Below are positions 17,406-25,189 of a stretch of 64,000 bases of DNA, in pieces. Within the stretch, counting starts at the first letter, position 1. Each line of letters starts with the position of its first letter. The stretch lies in contig NZ_JAJHNP010000007.1 in NCBI RefSeq assembly GCF_020819595.1, positions 62,001-126,000 of the forward strand, read 5' to 3'. A program made the position numbers and the translations under genes. The notes under the pieces were generated by a model. The model had not been told where the DNA came from. It did no database searches and was given only the letters and a program-made list of their open reading frames with translations. The DNA is from Streptomyces barringtoniae. GTDB lineage: Bacteria > Actinomycetota > Actinomycetes > Streptomycetales > Streptomycetaceae.

Positions 17406-18139
17406 GAGGCGCCCCCGGCGCTGAACCGGTGCAGCAGTTCGGGCAGGGCGGTGCCGATGGGCTCGCGGATCACCTTGTCGGCGAGTTCGTCGTACGGGGT
17501 CGGTTCCGCGTTGACGATGACCAGGTGGGCGCCGTGGTCGGCGGCGATGCCGACCAGGCCCGCGGCGGGCTGCACCTGGAGGCTGCTGCCGACGGCGACG
17601 AACACGGTGCACGCCTTGGTGATCGACACCGCCTCGCCGAGGACGACCGGGTCCAGTCGCTCGCCGAACATCACGGTGGCGGACTTGAGGATGCCGCCGC
17701 ACTCCCGGCAGTCGGGGTCGTCCTCGCCGGCCTCGACGCGGGCGAGGGCGTCCTCCATCGGCCCGCGCGCGTGGCATCGGGTGCACACGACACTGCGTGC
17801 GCTGCCGTGCAGTTCGAGCACCTTGCGGGCGGGCATGCCCGCCATCTGGTGCAGGCCGTCCACGTTCTGGGTGATGACCCGCACCGGGATGCCGGACTTC
17901 TCCAGCTCGGCGATCGCCCGGTGGGCGGCGTTCGGCTCGGCCTTGAGCGTCCGGTTCTTGCGCCGCATCTGCCAGGAGCGCCGCCGGATCTCCGGGTCCG
18001 CCATGTAGTACTCGTAGGTGACGAGCTTCTCCGCCTCCGGATCCCGCCGCCACAGCCCGTTCGGCCCGCGGTAGTCCGGGATGCCGGAGTCGGTGGAGAT
18101 ACCTGCGCCGCTGAGCACGGCGACGAGGGGCTTGGTCAT
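17402..18139 (-). CDS. cobB: NAD-dependent protein deacylase, sirtuin family
   Basis: 245 aa. All sirtuin motifs are intact: GAGISTDSGIPDYRGPNG, TQNVDGLH, catalytic His in LELHGS, zinc cysteines in VCTRCH and CRECGG, and GSSLQVQPAAGL. It removes acyl groups from lysines using NAD and releases O-acetyl-ADP-ribose. The ATG at 18139 lacks a Shine-Dalgarno, and TACCCT lies 7 nt upstream, suggesting a leaderless mRNA. The next three minus-strand genes upstream encode a membrane protein, a NUDIX hydrolase and an ADP-ribosylglycohydrolase. Confidence 0.95.
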   Translation of the reverse strand: MTKPLVAVLSGAGISTDSGIPDYRGPNGLWRRDPEAEKLVTYEYYMADPEIRRRSWQMRRKNRTLKAEPNAAHRAIAELEKSGIPVRVITQNVDGLHQMAGMPARKVLELHGSARSVVCTRCHARGPMEDALARVEAGEDDPDCRECGGILKSATVMFGERLDPVVLGEAVSITKACTVFVAVGSSLQVQPAAGLVGIAADHGAHLVIVNAEPTPYDELADKVIREPIGTALPELLHRFSAGGAS

Positions 18140-18146
18140 GCCGTCG

Positions 18147-18152
18147 AGGGTA
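18147..18152 (-). promoter_or_regulatory. -10 box (TACCCT) of a probable leaderless cobB transcript
   Basis: TANNNT hexamer ending 7 nt before the sirtuin ATG, with no purine-rich ribosome site between. The expected transcription start coincides with the start codon. No clear -35 was found. Confidence 0.5.
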
Positions 18153-18219
18153 GGCCGGGCGGGCGCGGCCTCGCGAACGGATAACCGGCCCCGCGGTGGG
18201 CAGCCCGGCCCGCCCCCCC

Positions 18220-18555
18220 TCAGCCGAGCGTCGCCCGGCGCGCCGCCGCGACCGGGGCCAGTGCCAGTGCCGGAGCCGCCCAGGCCCAGCCCAGCACCCG
18301 TCGGCCGAGCAGCCGCCCCCCGAGTACGGCCGCCGCGGCGAGGAGCGTGAGCAGACAGGACAGGTCGATGCCGGCGTGGGCGGCGTCGTCCCAGGGCCCG
18401 GACGGGCGGGTCACCAGCGCCGTCCGGCAGAGGAAGCCGGCGACCAGCGTCGGCAGCGCCGACGGCACGGCGAGGACCAGGCGCAGGCAGCCCCGGTCGT
18501 CGTCGGCGGGGTCGGGACCGGTGGCGGCCGGACCTGTGGGATCCGGGTCGGTCAT
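18220..18555 (-). CDS. small membrane protein
   Basis: 111 aa. A Pro/Asp-rich N-terminal tail of about 20 residues is followed by three likely membrane segments (about 25-45 LVLAVPSALPTLVAGFLC, 65-85 LSCLLTLLAAAAVLGG and 90-105 WAWAAPALALAPVAA). Its ATG overlaps the NUDIX stop by 4 bp, so it is translated with that gene. There is no known family. Its position between a NUDIX hydrolase and a sirtuin suggests, but does not prove, a link to the same pathway. Confidence 0.72.
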   Translation of the reverse strand: MTDPDPTGPAATGPDPADDDRGCLRLVLAVPSALPTLVAGFLCRTALVTRPSGPWDDAAHAGIDLSCLLTLLAAAAVLGGRLLGRRVLGWAWAAPALALAPVAAARRATLG

Positions 18556-19046
18556 GCCACCCGGTGGCCGTTCTCCAGTTCCGCCGCGCCGGAGCCGTCC
18601 GCGAGGACGTCCAGGGCGGTCAGGACCCGGCGGCCGAGGGCACCGGGGAGGTGGTCGGTGATCTCCTCGCGCGGCACCAGGCGCCAGGACAGCAGCTCCT
18701 CCTCCTGCAGGCGGATCGCCTTCAGGTCGGCCTCCGTGAGGACACCGCCGTCGTACACGTACGCCACCAGCGGAGGCCGGCCCGCGCCGTGCACCCAGTC
18801 CACCGCCAGCAGCCGGCCCGGCTCCCGGTCGAGGCCGATCTCCTCCAGCGTCTCGCGGCGCGCGCCCTGGCGCGGGGTCTCCCCGTCGTCCGACTCGATC
18901 GTGCCGCCCGGAAGCGCCCAGCCCTCGCGGTAGTTGGGCTCGACCAGCAGCACGCGCCCCTCGGCGTCCCGGAAGAGCGCGGCCGCGCCGGCGAGGACTC
19001 GGGGCAGGCTCGCGATGTACGCGGCGAAGTCAGGAGTCGTGGTCAT
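18552..19046 (-). CDS. NUDIX hydrolase
   Basis: 164 aa. The Nudix box runs GGTIESDDGETPRQGARRET then LEEIG, matching Gx5Ex7REUxEEx in outline. Typical substrates are nucleoside diphosphates linked to another group, including ADP-ribose, and the exact one is unknown. The ATG at 19046 was chosen over the upstream in-frame ATG at 19121, which would add a basic Arg/Pro-rich tail overlapping the neighbour. The chosen start lacks a ribosome site but has TACCCT 6 nt before it. It lies 28 bp from the ADP-ribosylglycohydrolase stop. Confidence 0.88.
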   Translation of the reverse strand: MTTTPDFAAYIASLPRVLAGAAALFRDAEGRVLLVEPNYREGWALPGGTIESDDGETPRQGARRETLEEIGLDREPGRLLAVDWVHGAGRPPLVAYVYDGGVLTEADLKAIRLQEEELLSWRLVPREEITDHLPGALGRRVLTALDVLADGSGAAELENGHRVA

Positions 19047-19052
19047 TGGGGA

Positions 19053-19058
19053 AGGGTA
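19053..19058 (-). promoter_or_regulatory. -10 box (TACCCT) of a probable leaderless NUDIX transcript
   Basis: TANNNT hexamer 6 nt before the NUDIX ATG in a 28-bp gap; no Shine-Dalgarno is present. The -35 would lie inside the upstream gene end and is not recognisable. Confidence 0.45.
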
Positions 19059-19074
19059 ACCAGGCGCGGGTCGG

Positions 19075-20160
19075 CTACGGGCCGGCCGTCGCCAGGCGCG
19101 CGGTGCGTTCGGCCAGCGCACTGATCCGTACGCCGTCGAAGCCGAACACCGCGCTCCTGGCCGTGTCCTGGAGCGGGTCCTTCCACTGGGCGGGGATCGC
19201 GGCCGCGCCCGCGAGCACCCCGGCCACCGAGCCGGCGGTCGCCCCGTTGGAGTCGGTGTCCAGGCCGCCGCGCACGGTCAGGGCGATGGTCCGGGTGAAG
19301 TCGCCGTCGCCGTACAGCAGCCCGGCGGTCAGGACGGCGGCGTTCGGCACGGTGTGGATCCAGCCGAGGCCGGCGGTCTCCGTGGCCAGCGTGGCCAGGC
19401 TCTCCTCCCAGGTCAGCCGCGTCTCGTGCAGGGTCATGGCCCGCCGCACGGTACGGGCGAGCCGGCTGCTCGCCGGGATCACACCGAGCGCCGTGTCGAG
19501 TGCGTCCCGCACGGTGGGCGCGGTGAAGGCCGCCGCGATCAGCGCCGCCGCCCACATGGCGCCGTACACGCCGTTGCCGGTGTGCGACAGCACCGCGTCC
19601 CGGCGGGCCAGACCCGCGGCGCCGGCCGGGTCACCGGGGCGGGTCCAGCCGTACATGTCGGCGCGGATCAGCGCCCCGATCCACTCCTGGTACGGGTTGT
19701 CGTACGTCGCCGTCAGCGGAGGCTTCAGCCCGTTGGCGAGGTTGCGGTACGCCGCCCGTTCCGCGGTGAAGGTCTGCAGATAGGGCAGCCGCAGCAGCCA
19801 CAGCTCGCCGACCTGCTCGGTGCTGAAGCCGAAGCCGTACGTCTCCAGCAGGTGCAGGCCGAGGATCGCGTAGTCGACGTCGTCGTCGCGCACGCTGCCG
19901 TGGATCCGGCCGCGCACGCAGTCCCGCCACTCCGGGCGCAGTACGGCGGTCTCGTCCGGGTCGGCGGGCTCGGGGAGGTAGTCGGTGAGCGGCAGCGCCT
20001 CGGCCTTGCGCAGATAGCGGTCGATGCGCTCGCGGGTCCACACCTCGCCCTGCTCCACCGGCTTGCCGAGCATGTTGCCCGCGATCCGGCCGAGCCAGCC
20101 GCCGTGGATGCGGTCGGCGAGGGCGGGGAGGCCGGCGGGCTGCGGGCGCTGGCTGGTCAT
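19075..20160 (-). CDS. ADP-ribosylglycohydrolase family protein
   Basis: 361 aa. Family enzymes (DraG/ARH) remove ADP-ribose from arginine or serine, or hydrolyse O-acetyl-ADP-ribose, with two magnesium ions. The N-terminus has GGWLGRIAGNMLGKPVE. Metal ligands are suggested by VRDDDVDYAILGL (about 90-102) and the late GGLDTDSNGATAGSVAG. The ATG is at 20160; the preceding TAGACC box lies 6 nt upstream and no strong ribosome site is visible. It is first gene of the minus-strand ADP-ribose group. Target protein is unknown. Confidence 0.9.
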   Translation of the reverse strand: MTSQRPQPAGLPALADRIHGGWLGRIAGNMLGKPVEQGEVWTRERIDRYLRKAEALPLTDYLPEPADPDETAVLRPEWRDCVRGRIHGSVRDDDVDYAILGLHLLETYGFGFSTEQVGELWLLRLPYLQTFTAERAAYRNLANGLKPPLTATYDNPYQEWIGALIRADMYGWTRPGDPAGAAGLARRDAVLSHTGNGVYGAMWAAALIAAAFTAPTVRDALDTALGVIPASSRLARTVRRAMTLHETRLTWEESLATLATETAGLGWIHTVPNAAVLTAGLLYGDGDFTRTIALTVRGGLDTDSNGATAGSVAGVLAGAAAIPAQWKDPLQDTARSAVFGFDGVRISALAERTARLATAGP

Positions 20161-20310
20161 GGCTGGGGTCTACCCGTTTTGCCCAGGGTCCTCCCAGCCG
20201 CTGCCCAGCCTTCGGTCGGGGCATGACGAGGGGGGTCTCGTGCGGTTAAGGTCGCAGCGGCGCGACTGGCCCTGACGTGCGCGGGGCCCGGAGAGCAAGG
20301 GGAAAGCAAG

Positions 20311-21462
20311 GTGGCGGACGCTGCAGTGAACGAGACCCGTCGGGTGCTCATCGCCGCGGACAAGTTCAAGGGCTCGCTGACGGCCGTGCAGGTCGCCGAG
20401 CGGGTGACGGCCGGGCTGCGCCGGGTCGTGCCGGACGTCCCGGTCGAGGCGCTGCCCGTGGCCGACGGCGGCGACGGGACGGTGGACGCGGCGGTCGCGG
20501 CCGGTTTCGAGCGCCGCGAGGTACGGGTCGCCGGGCCGCTGGGCCAGGAGGTGACCGCCGCGTTCGCGCTGCGCGGCGAGACCGCGGTGGTGGAGATGGC
20601 CGAGGCGAGCGGTCTGCAGCGCCTCCCGGCCGGGGTCTTCGCGCCCCTGACGGCCTCCACGTACGGCTCCGGAGAGCTGCTGCGGGCCGCGCTCGACGCG
20701 GGCGCCCGGACGATCGTGTTCGGCGTCGGCGGCAGCGCCACGACGGACGGCGGCGCGGGCATGCTGTCCGCGCTGGGCGCGCGCTTTGTGAACGAGAGCG
20801 GCGAGCCGGTGTCGCCGGGCGGCGGCGGCCTGGCGGAACTCGCGCGCGCCGACCTGTCCGGCCTGGACCCGCGCCTGGCCTCGGTGGAGCTGGTGCTGGC
20901 CAGCGACGTCGACAATCCGCTGACCGGGCCGAAGGGCGCGCCGGCGGTGTACGGCCCGCAGAAGGGCGCCTCGCCGGACGACGTGGACACCCTGGACGCG
21001 GCCCTCGCGCACTTCGCCAAGGTGCTGGAGGCCGAGGTGGGGCCGCGCGCGGCGGAGTACGCGGCGTCGCCGGGCGCGGGTGCGGCGGGCGGCATCGGCT
21101 ACGGTGCGCTGCTGCTGGGCGCCCGTTTCCGGGCCGGTATCGAGGTCATGCTGGACGTGCTGGGCTTCGCGCCCGCGCTGGAGCGGGCCTCGCTGGTGAT
21201 CACCGGCGAGGGGTCGCTGGACGAGCAGACGCTGCACGGAAAGGCCCCGGCGGGTGTGGCCGCGGCGGCGCGGGCCGCGGGCAAGGAGGTCGTCGCGGTG
21301 TGCGGCCGGCTCGCCCTGCCCGCGGAGGCGCTGCAGCGGGCCGGGATCCGGCAGGCGTACCCGCTCACCTCGGTCGAGCCGGACGTGGCGCGGTGCGTCG
21401 CGGAGGCCGGTCCGATCCTCGAGGACGTGGCGGAGAGGATCGCGCGGGACCGGCTGGTGTGA
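20311..21462 (+). CDS. glxK: glycerate 2-kinase
   Basis: 383 aa, the usual length for the GarK/GlxK family. The signature N-terminus is VLIAADKFKGSLTAVQVAE, followed by LPVADGGDGTVDA. Mid-protein GVGGSATTDGGAGML and C-terminal GEGSLDEQTLHGKAPAGVA are conserved in the family. It phosphorylates glycerate from glyoxylate or serine metabolism. A GTG start with AAGGGG about 8 nt upstream was accepted. It is separated from the divergent ADP-ribosylglycohydrolase by 150 bp. No glyoxylate carboligase gene is adjacent. Confidence 0.93.
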   Translation: MADAAVNETRRVLIAADKFKGSLTAVQVAERVTAGLRRVVPDVPVEALPVADGGDGTVDAAVAAGFERREVRVAGPLGQEVTAAFALRGETAVVEMAEASGLQRLPAGVFAPLTASTYGSGELLRAALDAGARTIVFGVGGSATTDGGAGMLSALGARFVNESGEPVSPGGGGLAELARADLSGLDPRLASVELVLASDVDNPLTGPKGAPAVYGPQKGASPDDVDTLDAALAHFAKVLEAEVGPRAAEYAASPGAGAAGGIGYGALLLGARFRAGIEVMLDVLGFAPALERASLVITGEGSLDEQTLHGKAPAGVAAAARAAGKEVVAVCGRLALPAEALQRAGIRQAYPLTSVEPDVARCVAEAGPILEDVAERIARDRLV

Positions 21463-21718
21463 GCGGGCGCCTCCCGGCGGGCCGGCGGGTCGCGGCCACG
21501 TCAGGGGCGTCGGCCCTCCGTCCGCGTCACGGAAGGAGCTGCCGGCCGTACGGCCCTCGGCCTTGCCGTCCTTGAGCCACTGTTTCGAAGTAGGTGTTCC
21601 GGTCGCGCAGTGCGCCTCCGGGACCTCCGCCGCCCGGCCGGTGGTGCCGTCGTACTCCCCGCACGAACAGGCGCACCGGCGGGGTCAACGAGGATGCGGG
21701 GCAGACCTTGGACGCAAA
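21463..21718. other. convergent intergenic region without a supported gene
   Basis: About 250 bp between the glycerate kinase stop and the pssA terminator. A minus-strand patch would read CATGTPTSKQWLKDGKAEG, which looks coding-like but has no start, ribosome site or full domain. Possible gene remnant; otherwise nothing seen. Confidence 0.35.
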
Positions 21719-21759
21719 ACGGGTGTGGCCCGGGCCGCAAGGGCCCGGGCCACACCCGT
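21719..21759 (-). terminator. intrinsic terminator of the psd-pssA operon
   Basis: 18-bp perfect stem centred on GTGTGGCCCGGGCC with a 5-nt loop. On the minus strand it is followed immediately by TTTTGC, giving a hairpin plus short U-run 18 bp beyond the pssA stop. One of the strongest terminators in the window. Confidence 0.85.
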
Positions 21760-21776
21760 CAGTGCCGGGATGAGCG

Positions 21777-22634
21777 TCAGGGCAGCTGCGCCGCCCGCGC
21801 CTCCCGGCGGTTGTCGCGGAAGTTGTTCACCCGCCGAGCCGTGGCGAACAACGGAATCACCGCGCCCATGACCAGCTGCAGCGCACAGCCCGTCTGCAGC
21901 AGCAGCTGCCCGCTGGGCGCGTCGAAGGCCCAGGCCGCCAGCAGGCCCATCGACAGCACGATCCAGCCCAGCATGGCCCCGGCCAGGCGCCCCCTGGGCT
22001 TCGGGTACTCCACCCGGCTCACCATCAGCCACGCCGTGCCCAGGATCGCCAGCAGCGTCGCCACGAAGGGCAGCTCCAGCAGGACGATGGAGACCACCGT
22101 CAGCGCCCCGAACGGGCTGGGCATGCCCTGGAACATGCCGTCCTTCATGGTCACGCACGAGAAGCGGGCCAGGCGCAGGACGACGGCCAGGAGCACCACG
22201 ATTGCCCCGAGCGCCGCCATTCTCTGGTGTGCGTCGTCCGCGACCATGCCGTAGACGAGGACGAAGTACGCGGGCGCGAGCCCGAAGCTGATCAGGTCCG
22301 AGAGGTTGTCCAGCTCCGCGCCCATGGGGGAGGAGCGGAGCTTGCGGGCCACCAGTCCGTCGAACAGGTCGAAGACGGCCGCACAGAGCATCAGGATGAC
22401 GGCCGTGGCGGCGCTGTGCCGCGCCATGCCCGCTGACTCGTCGTTGCCTGTCAGGTGCGGGATCAGGATTCCGGTGGTGGTGAAGTACACCGCCATGAAC
22501 CCGCAGGTGGCGTTGCCCAGGGTGAGGGTGTCCGCTATCGACAGACGGAGAGAGAGGGGCATCTCCTCCTCTTCGTCCACCTCGTCGGCCTCGGGCACCC
22601 AGCCGGCCTGGGTCTCCGGATCAATCACGGTCAA
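21777..22634 (-). CDS. pssA: CDP-diacylglycerol--serine O-phosphatidyltransferase
   Basis: 285 aa with a TTG start (GGGGTGA 6 nt upstream), or 283 aa from a GTG at 22628. An acidic N-terminal tail (EADEVDEEEE) precedes about seven hydrophobic segments. The CDP-alcohol phosphotransferase motif is complete: DLFDGLVARKLRSSPMG followed by the Asp pair in AELDNLSD. It makes phosphatidylserine at the membrane. The start lies within the end of psd, which decarboxylates the product, so both steps to phosphatidylethanolamine are translationally coupled. A strong terminator follows. Confidence 0.94.
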   Translation of the reverse strand: MTVIDPETQAGWVPEADEVDEEEEMPLSLRLSIADTLTLGNATCGFMAVYFTTTGILIPHLTGNDESAGMARHSAATAVILMLCAAVFDLFDGLVARKLRSSPMGAELDNLSDLISFGLAPAYFVLVYGMVADDAHQRMAALGAIVVLLAVVLRLARFSCVTMKDGMFQGMPSPFGALTVVSIVLLELPFVATLLAILGTAWLMVSRVEYPKPRGRLAGAMLGWIVLSMGLLAAWAFDAPSGQLLLQTGCALQLVMGAVIPLFATARRVNNFRDNRREARAAQLP

Positions 22635-23277
22635 TGCGAGTCACCCCAGCCACGGTCTTCTGTCCGACCTCGACCGCGACCTCCACGCCCTCGGGCAGGT
22701 AGAGGTCGACACGCGAGCCGAAGCGGATCAGACCGATACGGTCGCCCTGCTCGACCTTCGTGCCCGCGGGGATGTAGGGCACGATGCGGCGGGCCACCGC
22801 GCCGGCGATCTGGATCATCTCGATGTCGCCGAGTTCGGTGTCGAAATGCCAGACTACGCGCTCGTTGTTCTCGCTCTCCTTGTTGAAAGCCGGAACGAAG
22901 CCGCCGGGGATGTGCTCGACGGACGTCACCGTGCCCGCGAGGGGCGCGCGGTTGACGTGGACGTTCAGCGGGCTCATGAAGATCGCGACGCGGGTGCGCC
23001 CGTCCTTCCAGGGCATGATGCTCTGCACCACACCGTCGGCGGGCGAGATCACCCGGCCGGAGCCGATCTCGCGCTCGGGGTCGCGGAAGAACCACAGCAT
23101 GCCCGCGGCGAGCGCGGTGGCGGGCACGGCCACGGCCTTGGCCGCGCCGGAGCGGCGGGCCCGGGCGAGGCTGAGGGCTGCGGTGGCGACGGTCGGGAGA
23201 AGCCACGGCGATGCTCCGCGCGCGAGGCGTACGCCGGCTCGGCTGTCGCGAGGTGCAGAGGTTTGGCTGTGGGGCAT
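22621..23277 (-). CDS. psd: phosphatidylserine decarboxylase proenzyme
   Basis: 218 aa, short PSD-A type. A hydrophobic segment at about 35-62 is followed by WFFRDPER, SPADGVV and NVHVNRAPLAG. The self-cleavage site that forms the pyruvoyl group is the Gly-Ser in RFGSRVDLYLP, near residue 190. It converts phosphatidylserine to phosphatidylethanolamine. The ATG at 23277 has GAAGG about 7 nt upstream. It is first gene of the two-gene operon with pssA. Confidence 0.94.
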   Translation of the reverse strand: MPHSQTSAPRDSRAGVRLARGASPWLLPTVATAALSLARARRSGAAKAVAVPATALAAGMLWFFRDPEREIGSGRVISPADGVVQSIMPWKDGRTRVAIFMSPLNVHVNRAPLAGTVTSVEHIPGGFVPAFNKESENNERVVWHFDTELGDIEMIQIAGAVARRIVPYIPAGTKVEQGDRIGLIRFGSRVDLYLPEGVEVAVEVGQKTVAGVTRIDRD

Positions 23278-23399
23278 GGATGACCTTCGTAGCGGATGAT
23301 GCCGCGCAAGACGGGGGACGGCGGCTTTCCGGGGATCGTACCGGTCGCGGGCTGCAACTGGGCAAGCCAGGCTGCCGAGTCGACGGCCGAAGTACGTCT

Positions 23400-23436
23400 A
23401 CGGGGTGTGATCTTCTTCTCGAAGAAAACACCCCGT
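23400..23436. terminator. hairpin downstream of the ethylmalonyl-CoA operon
   Basis: Inverted repeat ACGGGGTGT / ACACCCCGT at the base, with an inner TTCTTC / GAAGAA extension, starting 11 bp beyond the acyl-CoA dehydrogenase stop. A good terminator candidate separating this operon from psd-pssA. Confidence 0.7.
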
Positions 23437-23446
23437 ATCCGGACAA

Positions 23447-24652
23447 TCAGCCCTGGAACCGATACTCTTCGAGCAGCCTGCGGCCGATGATCATTTTCTG
23501 GATCTCGGCGGTGCCTTCACCGATGAGCAGCATCGGGGCCTCCCGGTAGAGGCGCTCGATCTCGTACTCCTTGGAGAAGCCGTACCCGCCGTGGATGCGG
23601 AAGGCGTCCTCCACGACCTCCTTGCAGTACTCGGAGGCCAGGTACTTCGCCATGCCCGCCTCGAGATCGTTTCGCTCTCCCGAGTCCTTTTTGCGTGCGG
23701 CGTTGACCATCATCGCATGCGCGGCCTCGACCTTGGTCGCCATCTCCGCCAGCTTGAACTGGATGGCCTGGTGCTGGGCGATCGGCTTGCCGAAGGTGTG
23801 CCGCTGCTGGGCGTACTGGACGCCGAGCTCGAAGGCGCGCTGGGCGACGCCACAGCCGCGCGCCGCCACGTTGACCCGGCCGACCTCGACGCCGTCCATC
23901 ATTTGGTAAAAACCTCGGCCGGTGACGCCGCCGAGCACCCGATCGGCCGGTACCCGCAGGCCGTCCATGATCAGCTCGGTGGTGTCGACGCCCTTGTAGC
24001 CCATCTTCTCGATCTTGCCGGGGATGGTCAGGCCCGGTCGGACCTCGCCGAAGCCCGGCTCCTTCTCGATCAGGAAGGTGGTCATCGACTTGTGCGGCGC
24101 CGTGCCCTCGGCGTGTCCTTCGTCACTCCGGACCAGGACGGCCACGAGGGAGGATGTGCCGCCGTTCGTCAGCCACATCTTCTGGCCGTTCAGGACGTAC
24201 TCGTCGCCGTCCTTGACCGCCTTCGACGTGATCGCCGACACATCGGAGCCCAGGCCCGGCTCCGACATCGAGAAGGCGCCCCGGATGTCACCGGCCGCCA
24301 TCCTCGGCAGGAAGTGGTCCTTCTGCTCCTGTGTGCCGTGCTGCTTGAGCATGTACGCGACGATGAAGTGGGTGTTGATGATGCCGGACACGGACATCCA
24401 GCCGCGGGCGATCTCCTCCACGCACAGCGCGTAGGTGAGCAGCGACTCGCCCAGACCCCCGTACTCCTCGGGGATCATCAGACCGAACAGGCCGAGTTCC
24501 TTCAGGCCGTCCACGATCTGCTGCGGGTACTCGTCGCGGTGCTCCAGCTCGGTCGCGACAGGAATGATCTCCTTGTCGACAAAGTCCCGGACGGTGGAGA
24601 GGATCTCCTGCTGGACGTCGGTCAGACCGGCGGTCTGGGCGAGACGGGCCAT
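23447..24652 (-). CDS. acyl-CoA dehydrogenase, probable methylsuccinyl-CoA dehydrogenase of the ethylmalonyl-CoA pathway
   Basis: 401 aa, full-length ACAD fold. Signature 1 is AFSMSEPGLGSDVSAI with KMWLTNGGTSS. Signature 2 is IHGGYGFSKEYEIERLYREA. The active-site base is probably the Glu in LLIGEGTAEIQ. Operon position after ccr, ecm, mcl and a MaoC gene assigns it to oxidation of (2S)-methylsuccinyl-CoA to mesaconyl-CoA. Known proteobacterial Mcd enzymes carry an N-terminal extension that is absent here, so a general short-chain role remains possible. It ends the operon before a hairpin. Confidence 0.88.
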   Translation of the reverse strand: MARLAQTAGLTDVQQEILSTVRDFVDKEIIPVATELEHRDEYPQQIVDGLKELGLFGLMIPEEYGGLGESLLTYALCVEEIARGWMSVSGIINTHFIVAYMLKQHGTQEQKDHFLPRMAAGDIRGAFSMSEPGLGSDVSAITSKAVKDGDEYVLNGQKMWLTNGGTSSLVAVLVRSDEGHAEGTAPHKSMTTFLIEKEPGFGEVRPGLTIPGKIEKMGYKGVDTTELIMDGLRVPADRVLGGVTGRGFYQMMDGVEVGRVNVAARGCGVAQRAFELGVQYAQQRHTFGKPIAQHQAIQFKLAEMATKVEAAHAMMVNAARKKDSGERNDLEAGMAKYLASEYCKEVVEDAFRIHGGYGFSKEYEIERLYREAPMLLIGEGTAEIQKMIIGRRLLEEYRFQG

Positions 24653-24656
24653 GGCT

Positions 24657-25184
24657 CTACTTCTCCGTGTTCTTTTCCGCAGGTGCGGTCAGCTCCGGGC
24701 GGCCGGGCTGCTCGCCGCCGCGCTCCTTGATGTACGTCTCGGTCGGCACCATCACCTTGCGGCGGAACACGCAGACCAGCGTGCCGTCCTGCTTGTAGCC
24801 CCTGGTCTCGACGTAGACGATCCCGCGGTCGTTCTTCGACTTGGACGGCCACTTGTCGAGCACGGTCGTCTCGCCGTAGATCGTGTCGCCGTGGAAGGTC
24901 GGCGCCACGTGCTTCAGCGACTCGATCTCCAGGTTGGCGATCGCCTTGCCGGAGATGTCCGGGACGGACATGCCGAGCAGCAGGGAGTAGATGTAGTTCC
25001 CGACGACGACGTTCTTGCCGAAGTCCGTCGTCTTCTCCGCATAGTTGGTGTCCATGTGGAGCGGGTGGTGGTTCATGGTGAGGAGACAGAACAGGTGGTC
25101 GTCGTACTCTGTGACCGTCTTGCCCGGCCAGTGCTTGTACGTCGCCCCGACCTCGAACTCCTCGTAGGTGCGTCCGAACTGCAT
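24657..25184 (-). CDS. MaoC-family hydratase, probable mesaconyl-CoA hydratase
   Basis: 175 aa, a single hot-dog/MaoC domain. Catalytic Asp/His residues of the hydratase family are suggested by MNHHPLHMDTNYAEKT, followed by VVGNYIYSLLLGMS and HVAPTFHGDTIYGETTV. It would hydrate mesaconyl-CoA to beta-methylmalyl-CoA, the substrate of the next enzyme (mcl gene, 5 bp upstream). Proteobacterial Mch has two such domains, whereas this protein has one and likely dimerises. The start at 25184 has only a weak GAGCG site, consistent with coupling to mcl. Confidence 0.87.
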   Translation of the reverse strand: MQFGRTYEEFEVGATYKHWPGKTVTEYDDHLFCLLTMNHHPLHMDTNYAEKTTDFGKNVVVGNYIYSLLLGMSVPDISGKAIANLEIESLKHVAPTFHGDTIYGETTVLDKWPSKSKNDRGIVYVETRGYKQDGTLVCVFRRKVMVPTETYIKERGGEQPGRPELTAPAEKNTEK

Positions 25185-25189
25185 CGCGC

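Noticed and set aside
21463..21718. Small minus-strand gene in the gap before pssA
   Set aside because: A coding-like patch is present but without start codon, ribosome site or family match.
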